DNA of 64,000 nt, from NCBI GenBank assembly GCA_900312665.1, contig ONZQ02000002.1, positions 1,606,200-1,670,199 of the forward strand, given 5' to 3'. The position numbers were made by a program, and so were the translations under genes. This DNA is from Cephalotrichum gorgonifer (taxonomy: Eukaryota > Ascomycota > Sordariomycetes > Microascales > Microascaceae). Positions 13,474 to 23,174 of this stretch are shown here, piece by piece (the first letter of the stretch is position 1; each line of letters starts with the position of its first letter). A model generated the notes under the pieces. The model worked only from the letters and a program-made list of their open reading frames with translations, did no database searches and was not told the origin of the DNA.

Positions 13474-14115
13474 TCACCTCTCCATGGGCTGTCCCGCATC
13501 TGCCTCGCCGTCCTTACCTACAGCTGGAGCCCCCTCCCCACCACTGCCCGCAACCTCCTCCAAGAAAGCTCTGCCCCTTCCCCAGAGCTCACCCTCCATC
13601 CCCCTCTCGACCCTGTTCCCGCGGCTATTCAGCCACCCCATCTCCAGCCCACCAACCGTCCCCACCGCAGTCGGCCTGACGCTCCCCTTCCCGTCGCCCC
13701 CCTCCTGCTGCGCCGTCCCTGGGGTGTCGTTTGATAGGTCTATGATGCCAGCCTCTTGCAGGCCGAAGATCTGGCGTTTCATGTGGACGTCTACGTGGTG
13801 TAGGGTTGTGACGAAGGCGTCCATTGACTCTTTAAAGGTCTGACGGTTCGCGTCGACGGTGGTAGCCGTTGATGCGGATGCAGATTGGGGGAGGGCGGAG
13901 GCCGGGGTTAGGGCGGTCATTGCCTTGCTTGTGTGGAGCATTATTTGGGCGATTTTCTGGCGTAGGTCAGTATGAGATAAGAGAGGATTGGGGAAGGGGG
14001 GGGTTTAAGAAAGAAAAAAAAATACCTTGTCGATTTCGTTTAGCTGTTGAATGCGTTCGGGGATGGTGAAGGGGATGAAGGTGGGCTCGACCTCCATGGC
14101 GTTTGGGTCAGACAT
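13474..14115 (-). CDS. MED11: Mediator complex subunit 11
   Basis: Subunit of the Mediator head module, acting in the nucleus at RNA polymerase II pre-initiation. Two exons, 14115-14026 and 13956-13474, join in phase to give 190 aa. The start is the ATG of MSDPNAMEVEP. The family signature is FIPFTIPERIQQLNEIDK in exon 1, continued by KIAQIMLHTSKAMTAL in exon 2. A conserved helix follows with VDVHMKRQIFGLQEAGIIDL, the four-helix-bundle region that pairs with Med22. The C-terminal 70 residues are Gly/Glu-rich and look poorly conserved. The intron is GTATTT...CAG, 69 bp. It is transcribed divergently from TAF5. Confidence 0.92.
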
Positions 14116-14617
14116 CTTGGGCCAGTTGTCGGGCAAGGGCGAGACTTATTAGGGGTCTATGAGAGGCTGGAGAGAAAGGAATAAGTTGGGTGGTAAATTA
14201 TTTGGTGGTCTGTATGATTTCTTAGATAGGAGCGGAGAGAGCTTGAGTTTAGTCGTGTAGGTTTTGGTGATGAGGACCGTTCTCAATGGTGAGTTGAGTA
14301 ATAGTACATGACTGACCCCACATATGCTCCAGTCGTGGTTGTGGCAGCGCTGAAGCCAGCCTTTTCGCACGCAGTCGCGCTAGCTGGTGATCTGACTAAG
14401 CACGACGGCAGCTGTCAACCTCATGCGACTGGACCGTGAACGCGACAGAGGCTACATACAACTCAAACACCCATCTCCATCACATTTCTCTCAAGCAAGC
14501 ATCGCAGTGCTGCATTTTATCATCTACCATTTCCTTTAGCGAAATGGTAGGTTAGATAACCTCTAGCCTTGCCGAATCCGATATCCTCAACCCAGCTGTC
14601 TCGCCACTGCCTCTACG
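14116..14617. promoter_or_regulatory. Shared MED11-TAF5 divergent promoter
   Basis: About 500 bp separates the two start codons, so both genes must draw their promoters from here. It contains a perfect 10-bp inverted repeat (separate entry) and GATAA words at its right end. I see no convincing TATA box. Confidence 0.6.
14524..14550. repeat. 10-bp inverted repeat upstream of TAF5
   Basis: The arms CTACCATTTC and GAAATGGTAG are exact complements around the 7-nt loop CTTTAGC. The element lies 68-94 bp before the TAF5 start codon, so it is either in the promoter or in the 5' leader, where it would form a stable hairpin. TTATC and GATAA words lie just outside the arms. Confidence 0.85.
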
Positions 14618-17475
14618 ATGTCAGCCACAGGCCCAGGCGGTGGCCCGCCGGCCACCACTCCCGGAATGGCTCCGTCACAGCCAACCCCAGGCCCACCCCT
14701 CTCGAACCAGAATCTCAATCAGATCGTGAGTATTTCCTGTTTTCGTGATTCCTGTTTATTTGGCCTTTGATGATTGGAGATCTGGGTGTCCTGCACACTG
14801 GCTGGAAGGGGCTCTTGAGGTGGCTGAACCTCAAACTTTCCACGGTGATGTTGCCACTACTTTCCTTCTTCTTTGTTTGCTTTGGTAGCTGGAAACTTGC
14901 ACTCTGGCCAGATACGGCGTTGAGCCCTGCGCCACCCGGAGATTCACCTTTGTGCCCAGAGTGCCTAGGACCACACTTGCTAGGGGGGACTCTTCAAAAT
15001 CCGGACTTAGGCACATACGCCAACTTCCTGATCGCCATCTCTCTGGATCGTCCCTCTCCAGCGTTCGCGCTTCTATCTTGGTTGGGCTCGCACCGTTGGC
15101 TGGCGAGGCATTGCGCATAGGCACTTCTCGCTAGCAAGTCTCCGATTCTTTGGACCCGAGTGTAGTGGTTCCCAGACAGCTGTAGTAGCAGATTATCAGG
15201 TCTTATTTGGGCGTTGTTACTAACTACGCCTCTAGGTTACCGAGTTTCTTCTGAAACGTGGATACACACGCACGGAGCTCGTCTTCAGGGATGAGTCTAA
15301 GAACATCAATGACGAGGGGCGCCCCATCGTGGACGACACCGAGATCTATGGACCCAAGAAGTATGTCAAGGCCTTTAGGCTCTTGCGGGATTGGATTGAA
15401 AACAGTCTTCAGCTTTATAAGGTAGGCATTGCAATACGAAGTCCTCCTGTCGCGCCTGGCTAGTCTCACTCACAACCTCCACAGTTCGAGCTCTCGAAAC
15501 TTCTTTGGCCGTTTTTTGTCTACTCTTGGATTGAGCTAGTTGAGCGTGGCAATAAGGACATTGCCAAACAGTTCCTCGATGAAGTTACCCCCTTCTTCGA
15601 AAAGAATCATATCGACGACCTGCGAGCGTTCTCCACCATCTCGAGCCCTCAGCATATCAAGGAAAATCCCGTCACTTCCCTGTACAAGACTAACAAGTAC
15701 CGCATCCCACTGAACCAACATGTTTCTGGGGATCTCTTCCACTTCCTTGAGCGTGAGGATAGTTCTGGAGGCGCTTGCGTTCGATTCGTACTCCAAACCT
15801 ACTGCCAAGTCGACACCTCCTCCCGTGGGCCTATTACGCCCTACAGTTTCGAGGCCATCTCTAGAAGAGCCGAGGGTCGGGAGCTCGAGGATATCGACGC
15901 ACAGGAGGGCATTCCGGGCGTCAACATTGGCCTGTCGAACAGGGACGTCCTCGACAACACTAGCCCGCTGAAGCTGGGACCTCTCCCGATGGAAGAGGCA
16001 CTTCGCGAAGATGTCCGGGCTGAGCTGACCGAGGAGGACCAGCGCAAGCCTCCTAAGCCTGGCCAGTCGTCACTTGTTGACGAGTTTGATCAGAAAATTA
16101 AGCGTGAGGAGACCGAGGATGCTCCCAACCGGGCTGACCTGCCCCTACCACCCTCACGGGCCCGGGATGTTCTCATGGAGATGCAAAAAGTTCGAGAGAA
16201 CCGGGACCGATTCAGGATCGACGGGCGCACGGGCGGAGTTGGGCCTGGTGTGAGCTGCTGCATGTTTACGTTGCACAACACCCTCGGCAGGTACGTTTAG
16301 ACCCTTCCATCTTACGCAGGGCCGGACCGCTCTAACGATGCAATAGCGTCTCATCTATGGATTTCTCCAATGACCAGAAGCTGGTCGCTGTTGGCACGAT
16401 GGACTCGTACATTCGGATCTGGACCCTTGACGGCACACCCCTAAAGTCCAAGAACCCGTCCGACAAGGGCCTAAACGTCAACAACCGAAAGCTCATCGGA
16501 CACTCGGCTCCTGTCTACGGGGTTGCGTTCTCGGATGCGATCGACAACAAGACGACGACCTTGTTTGGAGAGGAAGGCCGGGAGGTTCCAGATACGGGGC
16601 CGAAAATGCTTCTGTCAGCGAGCGGCGATGGGCATGTTCGCCTCTGGTCGCTGGAGACGTGGACATGCCTTTGCATCTACAAGGGCCACAGCGGTCCCGT
16701 CCTCAAAGTCTCCTGGAGCCCGCAGGGCCATTACTTCCTTAGCGGCGGCTGGGATAAGACCGCACGTGTCTGGATGCAGGACCACGCCTCGGCCCAGCGA
16801 CTCCTTGTCGGCCATGACACCAGCATCTCCGCCATTGCCTGGCACCCCAACGGCGCCTACGTATTCTCCGCATCGGACGAAACCGACAAGTCGGTCCGCA
16901 TGTGGTCGGTTGTCACGGGCCAGTGCGTGCGCGTATTCACCGGTCACACCGAGTACATATCCGCGATAGAGTGCGCGCCTAACGGGAAGATCTTGGCTAG
17001 CGCCGACACTTCCGGCAGCATCTTCTTCTGGGACCTCGCCAAGGGCACCCGTATCAAGCGTTCCCGCGGCCACGGAAAGGGGGGCATTTGGTCCCTCAGC
17101 TTCAGCGCCGAGTCTACTGTCCTTGTTTCAGGCGGACAGGACGGTACCGTTAGGATCTGGGACGTGGAACTACCCGCGGAGGGCAATAAGGCGGTCCCAG
17201 CTACGCTTGCTCCTCCGCCGGGCCAGGAGGGCGGTGACAGCGCCGCGGCCGGTGCTGCTGGCGGCGCTGCTGGCGCCGGTTCCACACCTTCTGCGCAGGT
17301 ACCGAGCGGAGGGGCGAATACCGGTGCCGCGGGCGGGAAGAAGAAGGTGAAGGAAGTGATGATCACGCCCGACCAGATCACAGCGTACTCCACGAAAAAG
17401 ACACCGGTTAGGAAGGTGCAGATGACACGGATGAACCTTGCCGTCGCGGGCGGCTGCTTTGAGCCTGACCGATAG
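14618..17475 (+). CDS. TAF5: TFIID subunit TAF5 (WD40; also a SAGA subunit in yeast)
   Basis: Scaffold subunit of TFIID. Exons are 14618-14725, 15236-15421, 15485-16290 and 16347-17475, all phase-consistent, giving 742 aa. The start is [11 protein letters not shown]. After a Pro-rich leader there is a LisH-like segment ([17 protein letters not shown], from about residue 37), then the TAF5 N-terminal domain with [18 protein letters not shown] and [10 protein letters not shown]. Six or so WD40 repeats follow from about residue 367, with GH...WD spacing such as [20 protein letters not shown]. The C-terminus carries a Gly/Ala-rich insert and [20 protein letters not shown]. The first intron, 510 bp, is far longer than the others (56-63 bp). 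Confidence 0.96.
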
Positions 17476-18275
17476 GGAGCGGGCACAGCCAAAGCTAACA
17501 CGCGCGTTGTGGTATGGGGATGCTCCTAGGACATCATGATAGGGTGGGGCCGAGTTCGGTTTCTTGACGGGGAGGGTGACTCGCGTTTCGTGTGTTGCCT
17601 CTACTTACCCTTTGGCGTTGGAGTTGGAAGGGGGGAGTTGTACAACAGGGGTTTGGTCTTGATTTCATGCTGTGGAGAGGGGAGAGACTACGAGCGTGGC
17701 ACTTGGGTATTTTGAGACTGGCGTCCTGGAAGGAAAACGGAGCGGGCTTCCGAGCAGGTCCGCGGTTTTGTACTTTCCGTATTTTGACGGGGGTGACTCC
17801 ATACAAGTGGGAGGGTCGCTCTACACGGGATGAATCCCGGTTGTGGCTGCCTGTGCATGTTTAGCTCTCCCTCTATCGGAGATATCCCGACAGTCGGGGT
17901 CATTCAATTCAATAAAGAACGCCGGATCTCCAATACGAGTACTTTGTATTTCTGAATATGAATTATCATACACAGTCCTGAAGTGGCGAATGAGGAGTTA
18001 GAGCGGACCGCCCAGAGCTTAAATGTGGGGAGCTGCTCCACAGTCATGTTCCCCACCACTTCAAATCGCCAACTGCCAACGTGCTCCAGGCCGTCATACT
18101 CGTAAGCTTCCCCGATTCGTCACCCATCCTACTATTGCTCCCGGCCAGCATCGAATTAACCGCCAACCAGCCGCATATCGTAACAGCGCGCTTTACTTAT
18201 CTTCCCACGCCACCATCCTCCCACCGATCCCGAAACCTCGATTGACCCGGACGGTCAGAGTAACAATTCAAAACT
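17476..18275. other. Intergenic region, TAF5 to VPS5
   Basis: It holds the TAF5 3' end and the VPS5 promoter and leader. There is one TACGAGTA copy at 17934-17941. No gene is seen. Confidence 0.6.
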
Positions 18276-20320
18276 ATGGACCCGGAGGAATCCCCCTGGG
18301 CCGACTCGGCGCCCCCCTCCGCCGAGGCCAGCCAGGCCACCGAGTCCACCGACGCACCCCCATCGCAGGCCTCGACCACGACCAAATCCTCACTCGCTAC
18401 TACCACAAGCACGGGGACGACCCGCGTCCCGCGGACACCGCGCCGCCTTGTCGCGCAGCCGACGAGGCTCTCGGCCGTGGATGACCCGCTCGGCCCGCTC
18501 GGCGGGGGCGGGAGTAGTAGTGCCGAGGAGAGCGCGCCCCCTGCGCCGCCGCAGAAGGAGGTAGTTACTATGCGCACGACGATGCAGGGGGCCCAGGATC
18601 AGAAGGGGAAACGGACGGGCGGCGCGAGGGACCCGCATGCTATTGACGATGACGAGGTCGATGTCGGGGGCGAGGGGGGCAGGGCGCCGCCGCCGGTTCA
18701 GGCGGCTAGCCCGACGATTAGTTCGGGGGTGTCGCCCGGGGTTAGTGTTGAGGAGGCGGCGAAGGTTAGCTTTCATATCACCGTGGGGGATCCGCACAAG
18801 GTTGGAGACTTGACAAGCTCGCATATCGTGTACTCTGTGAGGACCAAGGTACGTCTCCCTTCCTCCGCCCTCTCACGTCTTTCCTCTTGTTGGGATTGTG
18901 GCTGGAGGCCAAGTAAGAATCTGGGATGCAAGGACTAACGGATTTTCCGCGCAGACCACTTCCAAGGGATACAAACAGCCCGAGTTCGAGGTCAAGAGGC
19001 GTTACCGTGACTTCCTCTGGCTCTACAACACGCTGCACGGCAACTGCCCGGGCGTCATAATCCCCCCGCCGCCCGACAAGCAGGCCGTCGGCCGCTTCGA
19101 GAGCAACTTTGTCGAGGCGCGTAGGTCTGCTCTGGAGCGGATGCTCAACCGGATCGCGAGCCATCCGACGCTACAGCACGACCCGGACCTGAAGCTTTTC
19201 CTTGAGAGCGAGAGCTTCAATGTCGACATCAAACATAAGGAGAGGAGGGAGCCGCTTCCGAGCGAGAGCAAGGGCGTGTTTGGGAGTCTTGGGATCAGCG
19301 TGGGGAGTAGCAGCAAGTTTGTCGAGCAGGATGACGTGAGTTCCCCCCGCCCTTCTTTCCCCAGGCCCGCCCTCCTCAGGTCATCCGACCTTGCCTCAAT
19401 TCCTCTCTAAACCTCCAAACCGAGCGCCGATCTAACATTTTGAGCCAGTGGTTCCACGATCGCAAGATCTACCTCGACGCGCTGGAGAACCAGCTCAAAT
19501 CTCTCCTAAAATCGACCGAGACGATGGTGGCGCAGCGCAAGGCAATGGCCGAGGCGGCTGGCGACTTCTCCTCCGCCCTCCATGCCCTCTCTACCGTCGA
19601 GCTCTCCCCGACGCTCTCCGGCCCCCTTGACGCCCTTTCGGAACTACAGCTCACCATCCGCGACGTGTATGAACGACAAGCGCAGCAGGACGTGCTGACG
19701 CTGGGCATCGTCATCGAGGAGTACATCCGGCTCATCGGGTCAGTGAAGCAGGCATTCCAGCAGCGCCAACGGTCGTTCTACGCGTGGCACTCGGCCGAAG
19801 CAGATCTGCAGAAAAAGCGGACTGCGCAGGAGAAGCTGCTGCGGCAGGGGAGGAGCCAGCAGGACAGGCTGAACCAGGTGGGCGTTGAGGTCGGCGAGGC
19901 GGAGAGGAAGGTGCAGGCGGCGAGGACTCTGTTTGATGACATGGGGAAGCTGATGAGGGTGGAGCTAGATAGGTTTGAGAAGGAGAAGGTCGAGGATTTC
20001 AAGAGTGGGGTTGAGACGTTTTTGGAGAGTGCCGTTGAGGCTCAGAAGGAGGTATGTTCGCCTACACTTCCCCACCCTGCCATATCCTATCGTTCCGGCC
20101 CCCCATCTATCGCCTTTTGGTTTTTTCTCTCATGGATGGCCGTTGCTAACCAAAGAAACAATAGCTCATCGAGAAGTGGGAGACATTCCTTATGCAACTC
20201 GACGCCGAGGACGACGAGTCCGTCTTCTACCGGCCACCCGTCATCCAGACAGGGAACAACAGCGGCGGCGACACGGCAATCGACCGCGCGAGGGCGAGGA
20301 TGGACGAGGATTCGGACTAG
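18276..20320 (+). CDS. VPS5: Retromer sorting nexin Vps5/SNX1-like
   Basis: PX-BAR sorting nexin of the retromer coat, binding PI3P on endosomes and driving endosome-to-Golgi recycling. Four exons, 18276-18848, 18955-19335, 19449-20051 and 20165-20320, give 570 aa. Residues 1-165 are acidic, Ser/Pro-rich and probably disordered. The PX domain (about 165-300) shows the phosphoinositide pocket in KRRYRDFLWLYNTL, the proline loop PGVIIPPPPDKQ and the Arg of RRSALERMLNRI. The BAR domain (about 320-560) is a long helical stretch with charged heptads, and ends with LIEKWETFLMQLDAEDDE. The last two exons are joined by GTATGT...ATAG. It is convergent with the bL31m gene. Confidence 0.95.
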
Positions 20321-20841
20321 GAGAGGGCCCATTTCGTCGACGAGGTCACGCGCGTGTACACCCTGCTCCGATAGTCTCTACCCCTTCCCCTCCCCCTCCC
20401 CTTCTCTGTTCATCCATCTTCAGTATCATTAGAAACGTCGTATGGAGATGATGAGAGGCGCAGAAAGAGAGATACCAATTTGCACCTTTTGCCTTTTCCC
20501 CTCCCTCTGGGTATTCCAAGAAGTGCCTTGTACATGCGATATTCCGTACGGCGCCGTCTAGCGCGTCTTAATTAATGGACGAGAAAAAATGGCAATTTGT
20601 TGCTTGTAGTTGTAGTTTGTACATGTTACATATGATACATGCCAGCATTCTTTGGCTCTAGTGGTGTCGAGAAACTGCTATCCCCTTTCATGCCCTCCCT
20701 CTCCATCTATGTCCCTCCTCGGCATCTCTGAAATCCTGGATTCCCGTCCGCGATTGCGATGTATTCGATCCGGCCACACATCACCTCCCCTGAAGATACC
20801 CCCTTCCCAAGAAAAAACAGTCAGAACTGTGGACTATCCCC
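20321..20841. other. Intergenic region between convergent genes
   Basis: 3' ends of VPS5 and the bL31m gene. AT-richer around 20570-20650. No gene is seen. Confidence 0.6.
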
Positions 20842-21306
20842 TTATTTCCCCTTCCCCTTGCCTCCCTCCGCGGTACTCGCATATCCGCTAATCAGATCCC
20901 CCAGGTCATCGCCCTCCGTAGCGCCCTCGCCCTCGAGGTCGAACCCGCGGCCGTACCTCTCCCTGAAGGCCGCCAGCCTTCCAGCCTCGTCAAGCTCCAC
21001 GTTCCGCAGAGACTTCTCCGACGGCTGCCACAGCATATGGTTGCGCGTGTCCTTGAGGCTCTTGTAGATGGGCTGCGGCGAGGTCGTGCGCGCCATGTAG
21101 GTGCTGCCGTCGGAGAGCTGGACCATTTGCGTGAAGGTGTAGGGGCGGCGGGGGCGGCGGATGAGGCGGGCTGAGAGGGATGTGGTCGAGGAGAAGGGGC
21201 GGGAGAGGGGGGTGGCGGAGGCTGAGGCGTGCTGTGATATCGTCGCCGTCGTCGGTCGGACGGATGATTTTAGGGGGGCCTGGAGGCCGGTGAGTCTTGC
21301 GCGCAT
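20842..21306 (-). CDS. MRPL36: Mitochondrial large-subunit ribosomal protein bL31m
   Basis: Structural protein of the mitochondrial 54S subunit. It is a single exon of 154 aa. The N-terminal 45 residues are basic and Ser/Thr/Ala-rich with few acidic residues, as expected of a matrix-targeting presequence. The conserved fungal bL31m core is RRPYTFTQMVQLSDGSTYMA followed by TTSPQPIYKSLKDTRNHMLW and the RNVELDEAGRLAAFRERYGRG segment. The C-terminus is Gly/Lys-rich. It is divergent from the flavin-reductase gene, 423 bp apart. The assignment rests on the core motif. The symbol is that of the yeast orthologue. Confidence 0.88.
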   Translation of the reverse strand: MRARLTGLQAPLKSSVRPTTATISQHASASATPLSRPFSSTTSLSARLIRRPRRPYTFTQMVQLSDGSTYMARTTSPQPIYKSLKDTRNHMLWQPSEKSLRNVELDEAGRLAAFRERYGRGFDLEGEGATEGDDLGDLISGYASTAEGGKGKGK

Positions 21307-21729
21307 TGTTTGTTCGGCGTGAGGGCCCTTGGGGGCTGCTGGTCCGATGTGGTGGTAATTCGGCTCGAAATTGAAGGATTCAATGGGGGTGTTGACTAAG
21401 TATTGAGTGCGTTGGGGTGGACCGATAGGAGGTGGTTAGAGCTGTCGTCGGGTAAAAAAAATCGAGATGCGCTGCGCGTGGTTCAAAGCCTCGCGGGTGG
21501 GTGGTGTGTGGCTGCTTATCGCGATAAGCACCACCATCAGTTCACACTCCACTTTTTTTCTCTACGAGTACAGCCTCGAATCGACTAACCAATCCCATTC
21601 CCAACGCACCCGACGCTCCTCTGTCTGCTCCAGTCCCATTCGCTCTGTGCCGAAGAGGGACTCTCATTTCCACGGGCCTGGCCATGCTGCATGATTTATA
21701 ATGCTTAATATCTCCACGAGCGGCGTCAG
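21307..21729. promoter_or_regulatory. Divergent promoter, bL31m and flavin reductase
   Basis: Both genes start from this 423-bp region. It carries an 18-bp palindrome made of two facing GATA sites (separate entry), a CCAAT word near 21589 and one TACGAGTA copy at 21563-21570. Confidence 0.6.
21513..21530. promoter_or_regulatory. 18-bp palindrome with two inverted GATA sites
   Basis: TGCTTATCGCGATAAGCA is its own reverse complement. Each half contains CTTATC/GATAAG, the core recognised by fungal GATA factors (nitrogen, iron and light regulators). It lies about midway between the two divergent start codons. Binding is inferred from the motif only. Confidence 0.6.
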
Positions 21730-22512
21730 ATGAGAGGCCTCACTACCCTGGGCCTGGCCGTCCGGGCCGGGCCGACGAAGCGCTCTCTCGGATCAATTGA
21801 GCGTGACTATAGCTTGTTGCGCCTCCATGGCGGCCGTACGTTTGATTGATTTGTATCATCTCTTTATGGCGCTAACGGTTCCCAAAAAGACACGCCCCGG
21901 CACATCACCACCGCCGTGCCACAGCCCTCACCCGACCCAACCATCCCCCTCTCCGAGAGTTTCCGCTCCCTAATGCGCCTTCTCCCCCACCCCGTCGTCG
22001 TCTGCACCGCACTCCATCCGGGTCCCACGCCGCAGCCGCGCGCGATGACCATGTCCTCCGTGACCTCTCTCTCCCTCGACCCGACGCCCCTCCTATCCTT
22101 CAACATCAAGAAGCCGAGCCGCACGCTCGATGCGCTCCGCGCGGCCGGGAGATTCAACGTACATGTCCTTGCGGACGACGCAGGGGGCGCGAGGGTGGCA
22201 GAGTGGTTCTCCCGGGGGGATGCCGGGCGGGATCCCTTCGTTGGGATTGACGGGTGCGGGTGTGTTGCTACTATTGGGGGAGAAGGGGTCGAGCTACGGG
22301 GCCGTGGGGTGAGGAGGGTTTTACGGTGTAAGGTTGAGGAGCTCGTCGGGGTTCGGGACCACGTTATTGTCGTGGGGGAGGTGGAGGGGATACTAGGTGG
22401 GGGAGTGGAAGGTGAGGCGGAGGCTGAGGCGGAGGGATTGGGCCTGGCGTATGCGGATAGAGGGTATAGGAAGATTGGGGATGTGATACGGAAGCATTTA
22501 GAGGAGAAGTAG
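21730..22512 (+). CDS. Flavin-reductase-like FMN-binding protein, probably mitochondrial
   Basis: Two exons, 21730-21835 and 21890-22512, give 242 aa. The join completes HGGHTPRHITT across a 54-bp intron (GTACGT, branch GCTAACG, AAAAAG). The N-terminus MRGLTTLGLAVRAGPTKRS is basic and amphipathic, suggesting mitochondrial import. From about residue 55 the split-barrel flavin reductase domain is clear: LMRLLPHPVVVCTALHPG, AMTMSSVTSLSLDPTPLLSF and ALRAAGRFNVHVL are the strands that hold FMN. Family members supply reduced flavin to monooxygenases or are flavoprotein oxidoreductases. The partner here is unknown. The Gly/Glu-rich insert near residue 200 (about 22380-22435) is variable in the family. 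Confidence 0.82.
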
Positions 22513-23174
22513 TGTCACGATATGTCGGAGAGGTAGCTGTCCCAGGTGCCGAGCAGAGACCTTGGACTAGCATTGTACTTGTATGATATGAGAGATAGAT
22601 ATTCTACACTATAGAGGGAGCGGGAGGCTACGATATAGAATACCCCGGGTTTGAAATCTAGAGAAATCGAAAGCCCCGAGGCAAAGGCGATATCTGATGG
22701 TCGGAACATATCTTACTCTGTGAAGAGACCACATTTGGTGTCTTAAATGCGTGAGTTGTCTGGCTAAAAATAAGTACTAGGAGTGGAAAATTTGCTTTGA
22801 TAATATTAAGGAAGCTCTACAGCTAACAGTGTGAGCATCGAGGTAGATCTTAGTACCACGGTGGAAGACGAGTTGAGGGTTTTGTATGTTGTACTCTGTT
22901 ACTATTTACTGTTGCCCCGTGCAACCGCTAAAGTAAGCAAATGGACTAATCCATTCTTAGCGACCACGGACCATACACACGTCCCTTGAACCTTAGACGG
23001 ATTCAATCTCCATCAACCCATTGGGAAACATCCGCCCTTCTTTTGTTCCAGCCTGATTTTATTGTTTACTCCCCCTTCTCCAAGTTGCCTTCTCCCAGAA
23101 GCCCACGATTCGGGGCTCTGCTCCTCATCGCACCGATCCTAGTCCCGATCTTGCAACGCGCTCATATACTCGAC
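22513..23174. other. Intergenic region
   Basis: 3' end of the flavin-reductase gene and promoter of the kinesin gene. No gene is seen. The right half is pyrimidine-rich, as is common for a fungal promoter or 5' leader. Confidence 0.6.
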
